A DNA stretch of 64,000 nucleotides from Plut-88900 sp963668115. GTDB lineage: Bacteria; Chloroflexota; Dehalococcoidia; Plut-88900. The notes under the pieces are model-generated. The model was not told where the DNA came from. It made no database searches and saw only the letters and a program-made list of their open reading frames with translations. Below, one piece after another: positions 40,050 to 47,897 of this stretch (within the stretch, counting starts at the first letter, position 1; each line of letters opens with the position of its first letter). The position numbers and the translations under genes were made by a program. The stretch is from NCBI GenBank assembly GCA_963668115.1, contig OY764147.1:2666001-2730000 (forward strand), in the 5' to 3' direction.

Positions 40050-41345
40050 TCAATATGCCGTACCGGTTAGCTGACCCATTCCAAAGGTCTGGGTAGCTCC
40101 GAGAATCTGGGTGATTCGGGTAGTGAACGAATTCCTTGGGTCGTCACCCGACACGAATATCGCATTGCCGCCTATGACGCGGTCAACGGGCGGAAGGACT
40201 ACTTCTTGCTCATAGTTGCCGGTGCTGACGATGGATTCGGCTTCCGGAGTGAAGTAGACGAATCCGGTGTCGTCGGGGGTTTGGGCCATCTCGGGGCTGA
40301 GGAGTGTTGCACTTATGCCTGCCCTCTCACAGTTTCTGATGAGCAACATGGGGTCGACGGCCAGGTGTCCGCCGCCCATCCAGGATATGACAACGCCGTC
40401 GGCGCCCATCATCCTGAGGAGCTTGGTGGCGTAACCAGCGCCCAGTTCCTTTTCTGTCAGTTTCTCCGGGCCGGCCGGGACGAGGAGGACGCCCAGGAAA
40501 TTCAGGTCTTTACCGTGCCTTTGGTAGAGATCTTCCAGGAGCGGATTATTCTGGTGATGGTAGATAGTTGTACGCACCGCGCCTGGGGTATTGAAGGGGC
40601 GATACAATGCACCGTCCATGAGTTCATTGGGATGGAGCAAGGTGGGCTGCCAGCCAATCGACTGGCCGTATAGGAATTCACCCATGACTTGCATGCAATA
40701 GGCCACGCGGGGCAGCGTTGAGTCAACATCGGTCAACTCATAAGTGTCCACAGAGCTGGGTGGGGAACCTGCAACGGTCTCGGCGAGGTAGGACGCCAGC
40801 CCGATTTGCGCTTCCCTGAGGGCCAGGTTCAGGCGCTGGCTGTACGCCGACCCACGGATGGTGTTGATCATCTCAACATCTTTAGCGGGGGTACCGGGCC
40901 TTGGCAGCCTGGGGGTGATCTCCAATACAAGATTGGCGTTTTGGGAGAATGGGGAATGCCGGGCCCCTGCGCCCGACATATCCAATATGGCCTCTCGCCA
41001 GTAGTAGCCCTCTCCCGCTGCCGGTTCCGAAGTTGTAACCACTGCCATGCCGCTCAGCCGTACGGTCCTGCCGCCGCCAACCTGCACTGGTGGGCCAATG
41101 ACGCCCGGGAAAACACATCCCGGCCCCGACTCCTTGTGTCTGGGCTCGACCACGTCCACGGCGTGAATGATCCGGGTGGAGTCGCCGGGGTGGGCGATAT
41201 GGACGGTTACGTCTTCAAAGTAGGTCTGATTGGACATCCGGGCACAGATGTCCCGGGGATCAACTAAGAGTTCGCCGTCTGCGTATCGGGTCTCGTCGCT
41301 TAAGGTGATGCGTTCGACGGAAAAGTTGGCGATTTCGAGTTTCAT
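40050..41345 (-). CDS. Glycine/sarcosine/betaine reductase component B-like protein (GrdE/GrdG family), orphan
   Basis: A 431-residue protein matching the substrate-binding alpha/beta proprotein of glycine, sarcosine or betaine reductase. Seen: ADGELLVDPRDICA, HIAHPGDSTRIIHAVDVVEPR (in outline), GPGCVFPGVIGPPVQVG, RTVRLSGMAVVTTSEPAAGEG, TLPRVAYCMQVMGEFLYG and DGVVISWMGGGHLAVDP. In the known enzymes this chain is cleaved and carries a pyruvoyl group, and needs GrdA and GrdB/F/H selenoproteins plus GrdC/D. None of these lies in the window. Its job in this run, beside an oxidising molybdenum enzyme, is unclear; a carbonyl-dependent C-N or C-S cleavage is a guess. Confidence 0.75.
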   Translation of the reverse strand: MKLEIANFSVERITLSDETRYADGELLVDPRDICARMSNQTYFEDVTVHIAHPGDSTRIIHAVDVVEPRHKESGPGCVFPGVIGPPVQVGGGRTVRLSGMAVVTTSEPAAGEGYYWREAILDMSGAGARHSPFSQNANLVLEITPRLPRPGTPAKDVEMINTIRGSAYSQRLNLALREAQIGLASYLAETVAGSPPSSVDTYELTDVDSTLPRVAYCMQVMGEFLYGQSIGWQPTLLHPNELMDGALYRPFNTPGAVRTTIYHHQNNPLLEDLYQRHGKDLNFLGVLLVPAGPEKLTEKELGAGYATKLLRMMGADGVVISWMGGGHLAVDPMLLIRNCERAGISATLLSPEMAQTPDDTGFVYFTPEAESIVSTGNYEQEVVLPPVDRVIGGNAIFVSGDDPRNSFTTRITQILGATQTFGMGQLTGTAY

Positions 41346-41460
41346 GTGATGTGTCCGTAGGAATGGGGATTCGTGTATCGATGAGTTGCGGATTCGATGA
41401 TACTATGAGGACATCCCGGACTAAAGGGGACGGAGTAGCCGTCGGGACAGGGAGAGGAAC

Positions 41461-42630
41461 ATGAAATACGAATTCACCGGAGAAGAGCAAGCATTTCGGC
41501 AGGAGGTGAAGGACTTTCTCGCCAAAGAGTGGTCGGACGATTCCTTTGCAGTGGAGGGGAGCGAAGAGGCGCATTCCGTAGAAATGAGCATGCGCAAGAA
41601 GCTGGCCAACCAGGGCTGGCTTGCCCTGTCCTGGCCCGAGGAGTACGGCGGCGCGGCGGCGAGCCACATGCAGCAGGCCATCTTCACGGACGAATGGTCC
41701 TACGCCTACGCTCCTGGACGCGACGGGGAGGGGATCGGGTACATAGGCCCGGCGATCATGGTGCATGGAACGGAGGAACAGAAGAAGCAGCACCTGGGCG
41801 GCATTGCAAGGGGTGAGGTTGTGTGGTGCCAGGGGTACTCGGAGCCGGAGTCGGGATCGGACCTGGCTTCGCTGGGGACACGTGCGGTGCTGGATGGCGA
41901 CGAGTGGGTGATAAACGGCCAGAAGATCTGGACATCGCAGGCACATTACTCGGACTGGATTCTGCTACTGGCGCGAACGGACCCCGACGCCCCCAAGCAC
42001 CGGGGCATCACCATGTTCCTAGCCGACATGAAGACGCCGGGCGTTTCGGTGAGGCCGATTATCGATATGTCGGGCGGGCACCCATTCAACGAGACCTTTT
42101 TCGACAATGTCAGGATTCCGAAGGAGAACGTGGTTGGGGAGATAAACCGGGGCTGGTATGCTGGCATGACCCTGCTGGACTTCGAGAGATCGTCTTTATC
42201 CCACTCCGCAGCGGCGCGGCGGTGCCTAGATGAGACGGTCAGGTTTGCGTCGGAGACCTTCGTGGATGGGAAGCCATTGATCCAGCACCCGACGGTGCGC
42301 AACAAGCTGGCTGAGATGGCCATCGAAGTGGAGATTGCCTACATGCTGTCCTACCAGGTGGTGCACATCCAGAGCAGGGGTGAGGTTCCGAACAAGGAAG
42401 CGTCGATAGACAAGCTGTGTGGCTCCAGCACGGAGCAGAGGGCTTTCAACACGGCGATGGAGGTGCTCGGGTTGTACGGGCAGCTGGTAGAGGGGTCGAA
42501 ACACGTGCCGCTCAAGGGCTTCATCGAGAAAAACTACTTGTTCACTCGGTCCAGTACGATAGCGGGCGGCACCAACGAGATACAGCTAAACATCATAGCG
42601 ACCCGGGGACTGGGCCTGCCGAGGCAGTAG
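41461..42630 (+). CDS. Acyl-CoA dehydrogenase
   Basis: A 389-residue FAD acyl-CoA dehydrogenase, oxidising acyl-CoA at C2-C3. Seen: YEFTGEEQAFRQEVKDFLAKEW, WPEEYGGAAASHMQQAI, EVVWCQGYSEPESGSDLASLGTRA (in outline), WTSQAHYSDWILLLARTDP and the C-terminal STIAGGTNEIQLNIIATRGLGLP. The usual catalytic-base position in the last third holds STIAGGTNE, with no glutamate just before GGTNE as in short-chain enzymes, so the base may lie elsewhere as in long-chain types. GGGAGAGG lies 5 bases before the ATG. The run from 41345 is divergent. It converges with an SDR 3 bases downstream. Confidence 0.9.
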   Translation: MKYEFTGEEQAFRQEVKDFLAKEWSDDSFAVEGSEEAHSVEMSMRKKLANQGWLALSWPEEYGGAAASHMQQAIFTDEWSYAYAPGRDGEGIGYIGPAIMVHGTEEQKKQHLGGIARGEVVWCQGYSEPESGSDLASLGTRAVLDGDEWVINGQKIWTSQAHYSDWILLLARTDPDAPKHRGITMFLADMKTPGVSVRPIIDMSGGHPFNETFFDNVRIPKENVVGEINRGWYAGMTLLDFERSSLSHSAAARRCLDETVRFASETFVDGKPLIQHPTVRNKLAEMAIEVEIAYMLSYQVVHIQSRGEVPNKEASIDKLCGSSTEQRAFNTAMEVLGLYGQLVEGSKHVPLKGFIEKNYLFTRSSTIAGGTNEIQLNIIATRGLGLPRQ

Positions 42631-42633
42631 GAG

Positions 42634-43404
42634 TTACCATACCGTCCAGCCTCCGTCCACGAGAACAATCTGGCCTGTGATGTAACTGGAGGAATCGGCG
42701 GCGAGGAAGAGTAGGGCGGTCTTAAGCTCGTCGGGCCTGCCCATGCGGCCCATGGGGGTCCGGGCAGCGAGATCCGTGAACTCGTCGGAGAGGAATTCGG
42801 TAAGCTCGGTCTCGAAATAGGCGGGGCCTATGGCGTTGGCCGTGACGCCCTTCTTGGCCCATTGCAATGCAAGGGCCTTGGTCAGTCCCACCATCCCGTG
42901 CTTGGAGATGGAATAGGCGTAGGAGTAGTCTTCCGGCACGCCCCCGACCACCGACAGCACCGACGCTATGTTGATAATCCGCCCATAACCCTGGTCCAGC
43001 ATTTTCAGGCCTGCGCGGTGGGAACAGAGAGCGGCGCTGGTCAGGTTGGCATCCATCACTTTCTGAACGGCCTCGAAGTCGAGGTCTTCGGCGATCTTGG
43101 AGCCTTCGAAGAAAGCGCCTGCGTTGTTGACCAGTATGTCGATCTTGCCAAATGTGTCCATGGTGCGATCGACGAGGTTGTCAACTTGGTCTGGGTTGGT
43201 GACGTCGGTCTGTACGACGAGACACCGGGCCCCGAGGTCTCGTATCTTTTGTGCTGTTTCTTCCAGCTTGTGGAGGCGTCGGGCGCAAATGACGATGTCG
43301 GCGCCGGCCTGGGCCAGTGTCTCGGCGAAGGTGACCCCCAGCCCCGAGGATGCACCGGTGACGATCGCTACACGGCCGGACAGGTCGAACAGGTCTTTGG
43401 ACAT
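42634..43404 (-). CDS. SDR family oxidoreductase
   Basis: A 256-residue classical short-chain dehydrogenase/reductase. Seen: TGASSGLG (16-23), ILVNNAG (90-96), the catalytic Ser in NIASVLS and YSISK (Y164, K168), ending in YITGQIVLVDGGWTVW. The family includes FabG-like ketoacyl reductases and gluconate 5-dehydrogenase; substrate unknown. The ATG has CGGAGGC upstream. Only 3 bases from the stop of the convergent acyl-CoA dehydrogenase. Confidence 0.88.
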   Translation of the reverse strand: MSKDLFDLSGRVAIVTGASSGLGVTFAETLAQAGADIVICARRLHKLEETAQKIRDLGARCLVVQTDVTNPDQVDNLVDRTMDTFGKIDILVNNAGAFFEGSKIAEDLDFEAVQKVMDANLTSAALCSHRAGLKMLDQGYGRIINIASVLSVVGGVPEDYSYAYSISKHGMVGLTKALALQWAKKGVTANAIGPAYFETELTEFLSDEFTDLAARTPMGRMGRPDELKTALLFLAADSSSYITGQIVLVDGGWTVW

Positions 43405-43516
43405 ATGTGCCTCCGAGGGCTAAGTGTCTCTTCGATTCTACCATCCACGCTGCATCGGCTCTTTCTGATAAACTGCCCGAGTCCCGAGTCATCTACCAGT
43501 CAACTCGGAGGAGACT

Positions 43517-44134
43517 ATGATCTACGAATTCAGGAGCTACATGCTAAAGGTCGGGAGCATGGGGAAGTTCGAGGAAAACTTCTCCAAGGCGCTGCCCATA
43601 AGGGAGAAACATTCGAAGCTGACGGCCTGCTGGCACACGGAGATCGGGCCGCTGAACCAGATCATCCACGTCTGGGCCTATGAGGACATGAAGCACAGGG
43701 CAGAGGTGAGGGCAGCGGCCGCGGCGGAACCCGGCTGGCCCCCGCCCGGAGACGATGAGCACATAGTGAAGATGGAGACGGAGATAGTCATCCCCGCGCC
43801 CTTTCAGAAGCCAATAGAGCCCGGCCATCACGGCAATTTCTACGAGATGCGCTACTATGACAACCTGCCCGGATCCATACCCAGGATCATGGAGCTCTGG
43901 GAGGAGAAACTCCCAAGAAGGCTCAAACACTCCCCTCTCTTCTTCTGTGGGTACACTGACATGGGGTCACTGAACAAGCTGATCCACATCTGGGCCTACG
44001 AGGACATGAAACAGCGCAGCGAGATCCGTGCCGCTGCAGTCGCTGCGGGAGACTGGCCTCCGGCCACGGGGAAGTTCCTGGTAACCATGAACAACAAGAT
44101 CATGGTGCCGTCGTCTTTCTCGCCCGTTCACTAG
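43517..44134 (+). CDS. Two-domain NIPSNAP family protein
   Basis: A 205-residue protein made of two NIPSNAP ferredoxin-like units: first unit MIYEFRSYMLKVGSMGKFEE to PFQKPIEP, second unit NFYEMRYYDNLPGSIPRIM to the end. Both contain the repeated IHVWAYEDMKHR / IHIWAYEDMKQR motif. NIPSNAP proteins often sit near catabolic genes, but their biochemical role is unsettled. A tandem paralogue follows after 23 bases. CGGAGGAGAC precedes the ATG. Confidence 0.85.
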   Translation: MIYEFRSYMLKVGSMGKFEENFSKALPIREKHSKLTACWHTEIGPLNQIIHVWAYEDMKHRAEVRAAAAAEPGWPPPGDDEHIVKMETEIVIPAPFQKPIEPGHHGNFYEMRYYDNLPGSIPRIMELWEEKLPRRLKHSPLFFCGYTDMGSLNKLIHIWAYEDMKQRSEIRAAAVAAGDWPPATGKFLVTMNNKIMVPSSFSPVH

Positions 44135-44157
44135 ACTTTAAACCATCGGAGGAAACC

Positions 44158-44772
44158 ATGATCTACGAATTTCGCACCTACACGCTGAAACCGGGAGGCG
44201 TGCCCAAGTTTGAGGAGATATTCGGGGAGGCCTTGCCGCACAGGGAGCAGTATTCCAAGCTGGCGGCGTTCTGGCATACGGAGGTCGGGCCCCTGAACCA
44301 GGTAATTCACGTCTGGGGATACGAGGACACGCAGCAGAGGTCGGAGATCCGGGCTGCTGCTGCTCAGAACCCCAACTGGCCCCCGAAGGCCAGCCACTTG
44401 ATAGTCAAGATGGAGAGCGAGATAGTGGTCCCGGGGCCCTTCCAGAAGCCGATTGAACCCGGCAGCTACGGCCCTCTCTACGAGATGAGATACTACGATG
44501 CCGTGCCCGGCTCCATGCCCGAGATCATGGAAGCTTTCGGCAATAAGCTTCCCGACCGCCTAAAGCACTCGGGGTTGTTCTTTGCCGGGTCCACGGACAT
44601 GGGCCTTTTGAATAAGCTGATCCACATCTGGCCCTACAACGACATGAACCACCGCACGGAGACTCGGGCGGCGGCGGTGGCCGCGGGAGACTGGCCTCCA
44701 GCGATTGGGGCTCACGTCACGGCGATGAACACGAAGTTCATGCTACCGGCGGCCTTCTCACCTGTGCAGTAA
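44158..44772 (+). CDS. Two-domain NIPSNAP family protein (paralogue)
   Basis: A 204-residue tandem copy of the preceding gene, same two-unit build: MIYEFRTYTLKPGGVPKFEE and LYEMRYYDAVPGSMPEIMEA, with VIHVWGYEDTQQR and IHIWPYNDMNHR. Moderate divergence between the copies points to an old duplication with kept structure. Likely co-transcribed with the first copy; ATCGGAGGAAACC before the ATG supplies the ribosome-binding site. A terminator follows. Confidence 0.85.
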   Translation: MIYEFRTYTLKPGGVPKFEEIFGEALPHREQYSKLAAFWHTEVGPLNQVIHVWGYEDTQQRSEIRAAAAQNPNWPPKASHLIVKMESEIVVPGPFQKPIEPGSYGPLYEMRYYDAVPGSMPEIMEAFGNKLPDRLKHSGLFFAGSTDMGLLNKLIHIWPYNDMNHRTETRAAAVAAGDWPPAIGAHVTAMNTKFMLPAAFSPVQ

Positions 44773-44796
44773 ATACTGCCGCTAGCCAACAAAGAG

Positions 44797-44829
44797 AATC
44801 GGGCCGGCGGATTTTCCGTCGGCCCGATT
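44797..44829. terminator. Terminator between NIPSNAP genes and 2-hydroxyacid dehydrogenase
   Basis: 15-bp stem (44797-44811 / 44815-44829; one G-T pair) with a TTT loop between convergent genes. GCTTTTCG follows. Confidence 0.8.
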
Positions 44830-44847
44830 GCTTTTCGCTGGGGGTGG

Positions 44848-45825
44848 CTAGAGGACCTGGTTGTAGAGGTCGGGCTGGCCGGAGGTGAGGCGGTCGACAT
44901 TTTCGAGGAGGATGTCGATAACGTTGTCCTCGTAGGCCTGGGTCTCGCCGCCGGTGTGCGGGGTGAGGACCACGTTGTCCATATCCCAGAGCGGGCTGTC
45001 GTCTGGGAGGGGTTCCTGGTCGACTACGTCCAATCCTGCGCCGGCGATTACCCCGTTGTTGAGGGCGTCGATAAGGGCAGGTTCGTCGACGCACCCACCC
45101 CGGGCCATGTTGATCAGATAGGATGTAGGCTTCATGTGGGAGAGGGAGTGGGTGTTGATAAGGTTTCGGGTCTGGTCGTTGAGGGAGCAGGTGAGGACGA
45201 GGATGTCGGACTGGGTCAGGAGCTCATCAATCTGATCTGGGGTGACGACCTTGTCGGCGGGGCCCTCAGCGGTGGCGGGATTGCGCTTGGTGGCGAGGAC
45301 GGTCATATCGAAGGCCTTGGCGATCTTGGCAACCCGGGACCCGATGGCCCCCATCCCGACGATTCCCACGGTCTTCCCTGCGAGCTCGTCCTCCCGCTTG
45401 GGTATCTCGGAGATCATGCCGCGCCAGAAGTGGTCTCGCTGGTTACGCGCCCCTGATTTGAGGTGTCGGGTGAGTGAGAGTATGAGGGAAAATGTGTGTT
45501 CGCTGACGGCGTTCTTGTTTACGCCGCTGGCGTTGGCCAGCCTGATGCCCCGACTCCGCAGTTCATCCAACGGGAACTGGTCGTAGCCCGCACCTATTGA
45601 CTGGATGAAGCGAAGGCTGGGGGCGCTTGCCAGAATGTCGTTCTGCCAGAGGCCGGAGATAACCAGTATATCGAGGTCGTCGCCCTTGGCAACCAGGGAG
45701 TCGTAGTCCCAGACCTGAAAGCTGTATATGCCGGTGTTGCGTTTCCGAAGGGTGTCGTGGAGGGCGTAGGCAACGTGGGCAAAGCAGATGCGCAGGGAGT
45801 CTTTGGTAGGGAAAGGGGCAGTCAT
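44848..45825 (-). CDS. D-2-hydroxyacid dehydrogenase
   Basis: A 325-residue NAD(P)-dependent D-2-hydroxyacid dehydrogenase. Seen: GIVGMGAIGSRVAKIA (157-162 is the dinucleotide turn) and the catalytic set R242 (NMARGGCVDE), E271 (VVDQEPLPDDSPLW) and H290 (LTPHTGGETQ). It reduces 2-oxo acids or oxidises D-2-hydroxy acids such as glyoxylate/glycerate types. It is the last gene of a five-gene minus-strand run, 27 bases after the SDR. Confidence 0.91.
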   Translation of the reverse strand: MTAPFPTKDSLRICFAHVAYALHDTLRKRNTGIYSFQVWDYDSLVAKGDDLDILVISGLWQNDILASAPSLRFIQSIGAGYDQFPLDELRSRGIRLANASGVNKNAVSEHTFSLILSLTRHLKSGARNQRDHFWRGMISEIPKREDELAGKTVGIVGMGAIGSRVAKIAKAFDMTVLATKRNPATAEGPADKVVTPDQIDELLTQSDILVLTCSLNDQTRNLINTHSLSHMKPTSYLINMARGGCVDEPALIDALNNGVIAGAGLDVVDQEPLPDDSPLWDMDNVVLTPHTGGETQAYEDNVIDILLENVDRLTSGQPDLYNQVL

Positions 45826-45852
45826 GAATGTCTTCCTTCGGATTCAGTTTAA

Positions 45853-46614
45853 CTAGAACCAGTAGTTTCCCTTTTGATAGCCGCCGGCGATATGGAGCGC
45901 GGTGCCCGACACCCATCGTGAGGCAGGGCTGGCAAGGTACCTGACGGCCTGCCCGATGTCCCTCGGGGCGCCGAGGCCTAGGGGGTACTCGGCGGTCTTA
46001 CCCGCGTCTTCTTCTTCAGACCAGCCGAAAACCTTGGAGCGGACCAGGCCCGGGGTCACGGCGTTCACCCGCACTCCCTTGTCTGCAACATGAGCGGAGA
46101 AGGCCATGGTCAACCCCAAGACCCCCGCCTTGGATGTGTTGTATGCAGGAGACATACCCTTGGAGCCGATACGCGCTGACTGGGAGCTGATATTAACTAT
46201 TGCACCGCTGCCCGCCTTGAGCATGGGCTGGAGGGCGGCCTTGGAGCAGTAGAAGACGCCACTAAGGTTTACGTCGATCACCCTCGTCCACTCTTCATCG
46301 GGAAGGTCCCAGGCGTTGCCGTCGGGCGCGTCTATGCCGGCGTCGTTGACAAGGATGTCAAGGCGTCCGAAGGTGTTGAAGGCCAGGTCGACGAGGCCCT
46401 TGGCATCTTCGGGCTTGCTTGTATCCATCTGCATGGAAACGGCTTTGCCGCCCAGGTCCTCGACCATGCGAACGGTCTCCGAGGAGTCAAGCAGGTCTCC
46501 GATGACGATAGAGGCGCCGGCCTCGGCGAGAACGAGAGCGATGCCCCGACCTATGCCTCGGGCGCCGCCGGTGACTATGGCAACCTGGTTATCGAGTCTC
46601 GTTGGGTCCGGCAT
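45853..46614 (-). CDS. SDR family oxidoreductase
   Basis: A 253-residue short-chain dehydrogenase. Seen: TGGARGIG (15-22), ILVNDAG (Asp replaces the second Asn of NNAG), ISSQSARIG with the catalytic serine, YNTSK (Y158, K162), and the C-terminal GTALHIAGGYQ. It lies 8 bases after the CoA-transferase gene, so acts in the same pathway; probably a 3-hydroxyacyl-CoA or alcohol dehydrogenation step. Confidence 0.88.
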   Translation of the reverse strand: MPDPTRLDNQVAIVTGGARGIGRGIALVLAEAGASIVIGDLLDSSETVRMVEDLGGKAVSMQMDTSKPEDAKGLVDLAFNTFGRLDILVNDAGIDAPDGNAWDLPDEEWTRVIDVNLSGVFYCSKAALQPMLKAGSGAIVNISSQSARIGSKGMSPAYNTSKAGVLGLTMAFSAHVADKGVRVNAVTPGLVRSKVFGWSEEEDAGKTAEYPLGLGAPRDIGQAVRYLASPASRWVSGTALHIAGGYQKGNYWF

Positions 46615-46622
46615 GGCGTTTC

Positions 46623-47870
46623 CTAGGTTATCCCCTCTTCGCTGAGGGAAGCTATCTCTTCAGAGGTGAGGCCGAGCAGCCTGGAGTAGACCAGTTCGTT
46701 ATCGTGGCCGAGGGCGACGGAGCCCCGCCAGATCTTTCCAGGGGTCTCGGAGAACTTTGGCACGATTCCCGTACCTTTCACCTTTCGGCCAAGTTGGACG
46801 TCGTCCCATTCCACGTGCATGTCCCGCATCTCGAAGTGGGGATCGTTGGCCGTGTCTTCAGGAGTCATGATGGGGCAACAGGCGACCTGTGCATCGTTCA
46901 TGGTCTCTACTATCTGGTCGACGGTGCGTTCCTCCGCCCAAGCCCGGATGACGGCGTCGAATTCAAGTCCCTCGGGTGTGTATACGCCGCGGTGAGCCTT
47001 TTGCCATTTCTCTTCCTTGGGGTCGAGTCCCAGGACATCGCAGACCCGGACGTAGGGCGTGCCTACTGCGGCGATTATTACCCAGCCGTCCTTGGCCCGG
47101 AACACATCGTAAGGTTGGAATAGGCCAGCCTTGTTGCCGGAGCGGCCCCGGTTCAAACCCATTTCATAGTAGGCAACCATGGTGCCGGCGAGGATCTTGT
47201 GAATGGCCTCGTACTGGGCGAGGTCGATGACCTGGCCCTGGCCGGTGCGCTGGGCATGGATATAACCGGCCAGCGACGACCAGAGGCAGAAACCGGCAGT
47301 GATGTAGTCGGCGGTCCATGGGACGGCGCGAACTGGGGGCTCGGGGTCGGCAAAACCAGTGAGGTGCATCATGCCTCCGAAACCCTGGCCGATGAAGTCG
47401 TAAGAAGCGCGGCCTAGGTAGTCGGGATGGCCGCTCTGACCATAGCCCGAGACGTGGCAGATGACGATTCTCGGGTTGGCCTTGAGAACTTCCTCGTCGG
47501 TGATGCCCCATCGTTTGTAGGCGCCGGGCTTGGAGGACTCCATCCAGATATCGGCCTGGGCTGCGAGCCGGAGGAAAAGCTCCTTGCCCCTGGGCTTGGA
47601 GAGGTCCAGGGTGACGTGGAACATGTTGCGCCGCTCTTGCACCCAGGCGCTGGCCGTCGATACTCCATTAGGACCTTCCAGGGGAAACTCCAGGTTGCGC
47701 CAGACCAGGTCTCCCTGCCCCGGGCGCTCCACCTGGATGACCTCGGCGCCCATCTCTGCGGCGAGGAGGGCGGCAAAGGGCTGGGCGATGATCGTGCCGC
47801 TGGACAATATCTTGACGCCTTGGAGAGGGCCGAAGGCCTCGGGAACAAGGAGGGCTGCATCGGAGGTCAT
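46623..47870 (-). CDS. CaiB/BaiF family (family III) CoA-transferase
   Basis: A 415-residue family III CoA-transferase. Seen: GVKILSSGTIIAQPFAALLAAEMGAEVIQVE (in outline), ICHVSGYGQSG, and RASYDFIGQGFGGMM with the catalytic aspartate (D158). C-terminal WRGSVALGHDNELVYSRLLG is typical. Unlike the enzyme at 18558 it keeps the aspartate. Operon position after an acyl-CoA synthetase suggests CoA activation of a substrate acid, with this enzyme recycling CoA from a product ester. Confidence 0.9.
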   Translation of the reverse strand: MTSDAALLVPEAFGPLQGVKILSSGTIIAQPFAALLAAEMGAEVIQVERPGQGDLVWRNLEFPLEGPNGVSTASAWVQERRNMFHVTLDLSKPRGKELFLRLAAQADIWMESSKPGAYKRWGITDEEVLKANPRIVICHVSGYGQSGHPDYLGRASYDFIGQGFGGMMHLTGFADPEPPVRAVPWTADYITAGFCLWSSLAGYIHAQRTGQGQVIDLAQYEAIHKILAGTMVAYYEMGLNRGRSGNKAGLFQPYDVFRAKDGWVIIAAVGTPYVRVCDVLGLDPKEEKWQKAHRGVYTPEGLEFDAVIRAWAEERTVDQIVETMNDAQVACCPIMTPEDTANDPHFEMRDMHVEWDDVQLGRKVKGTGIVPKFSETPGKIWRGSVALGHDNELVYSRLLGLTSEEIASLSEEGIT

Positions 47871-47897
47871 GGCGTTCTCCCGGTAAGCATAAGTTGA

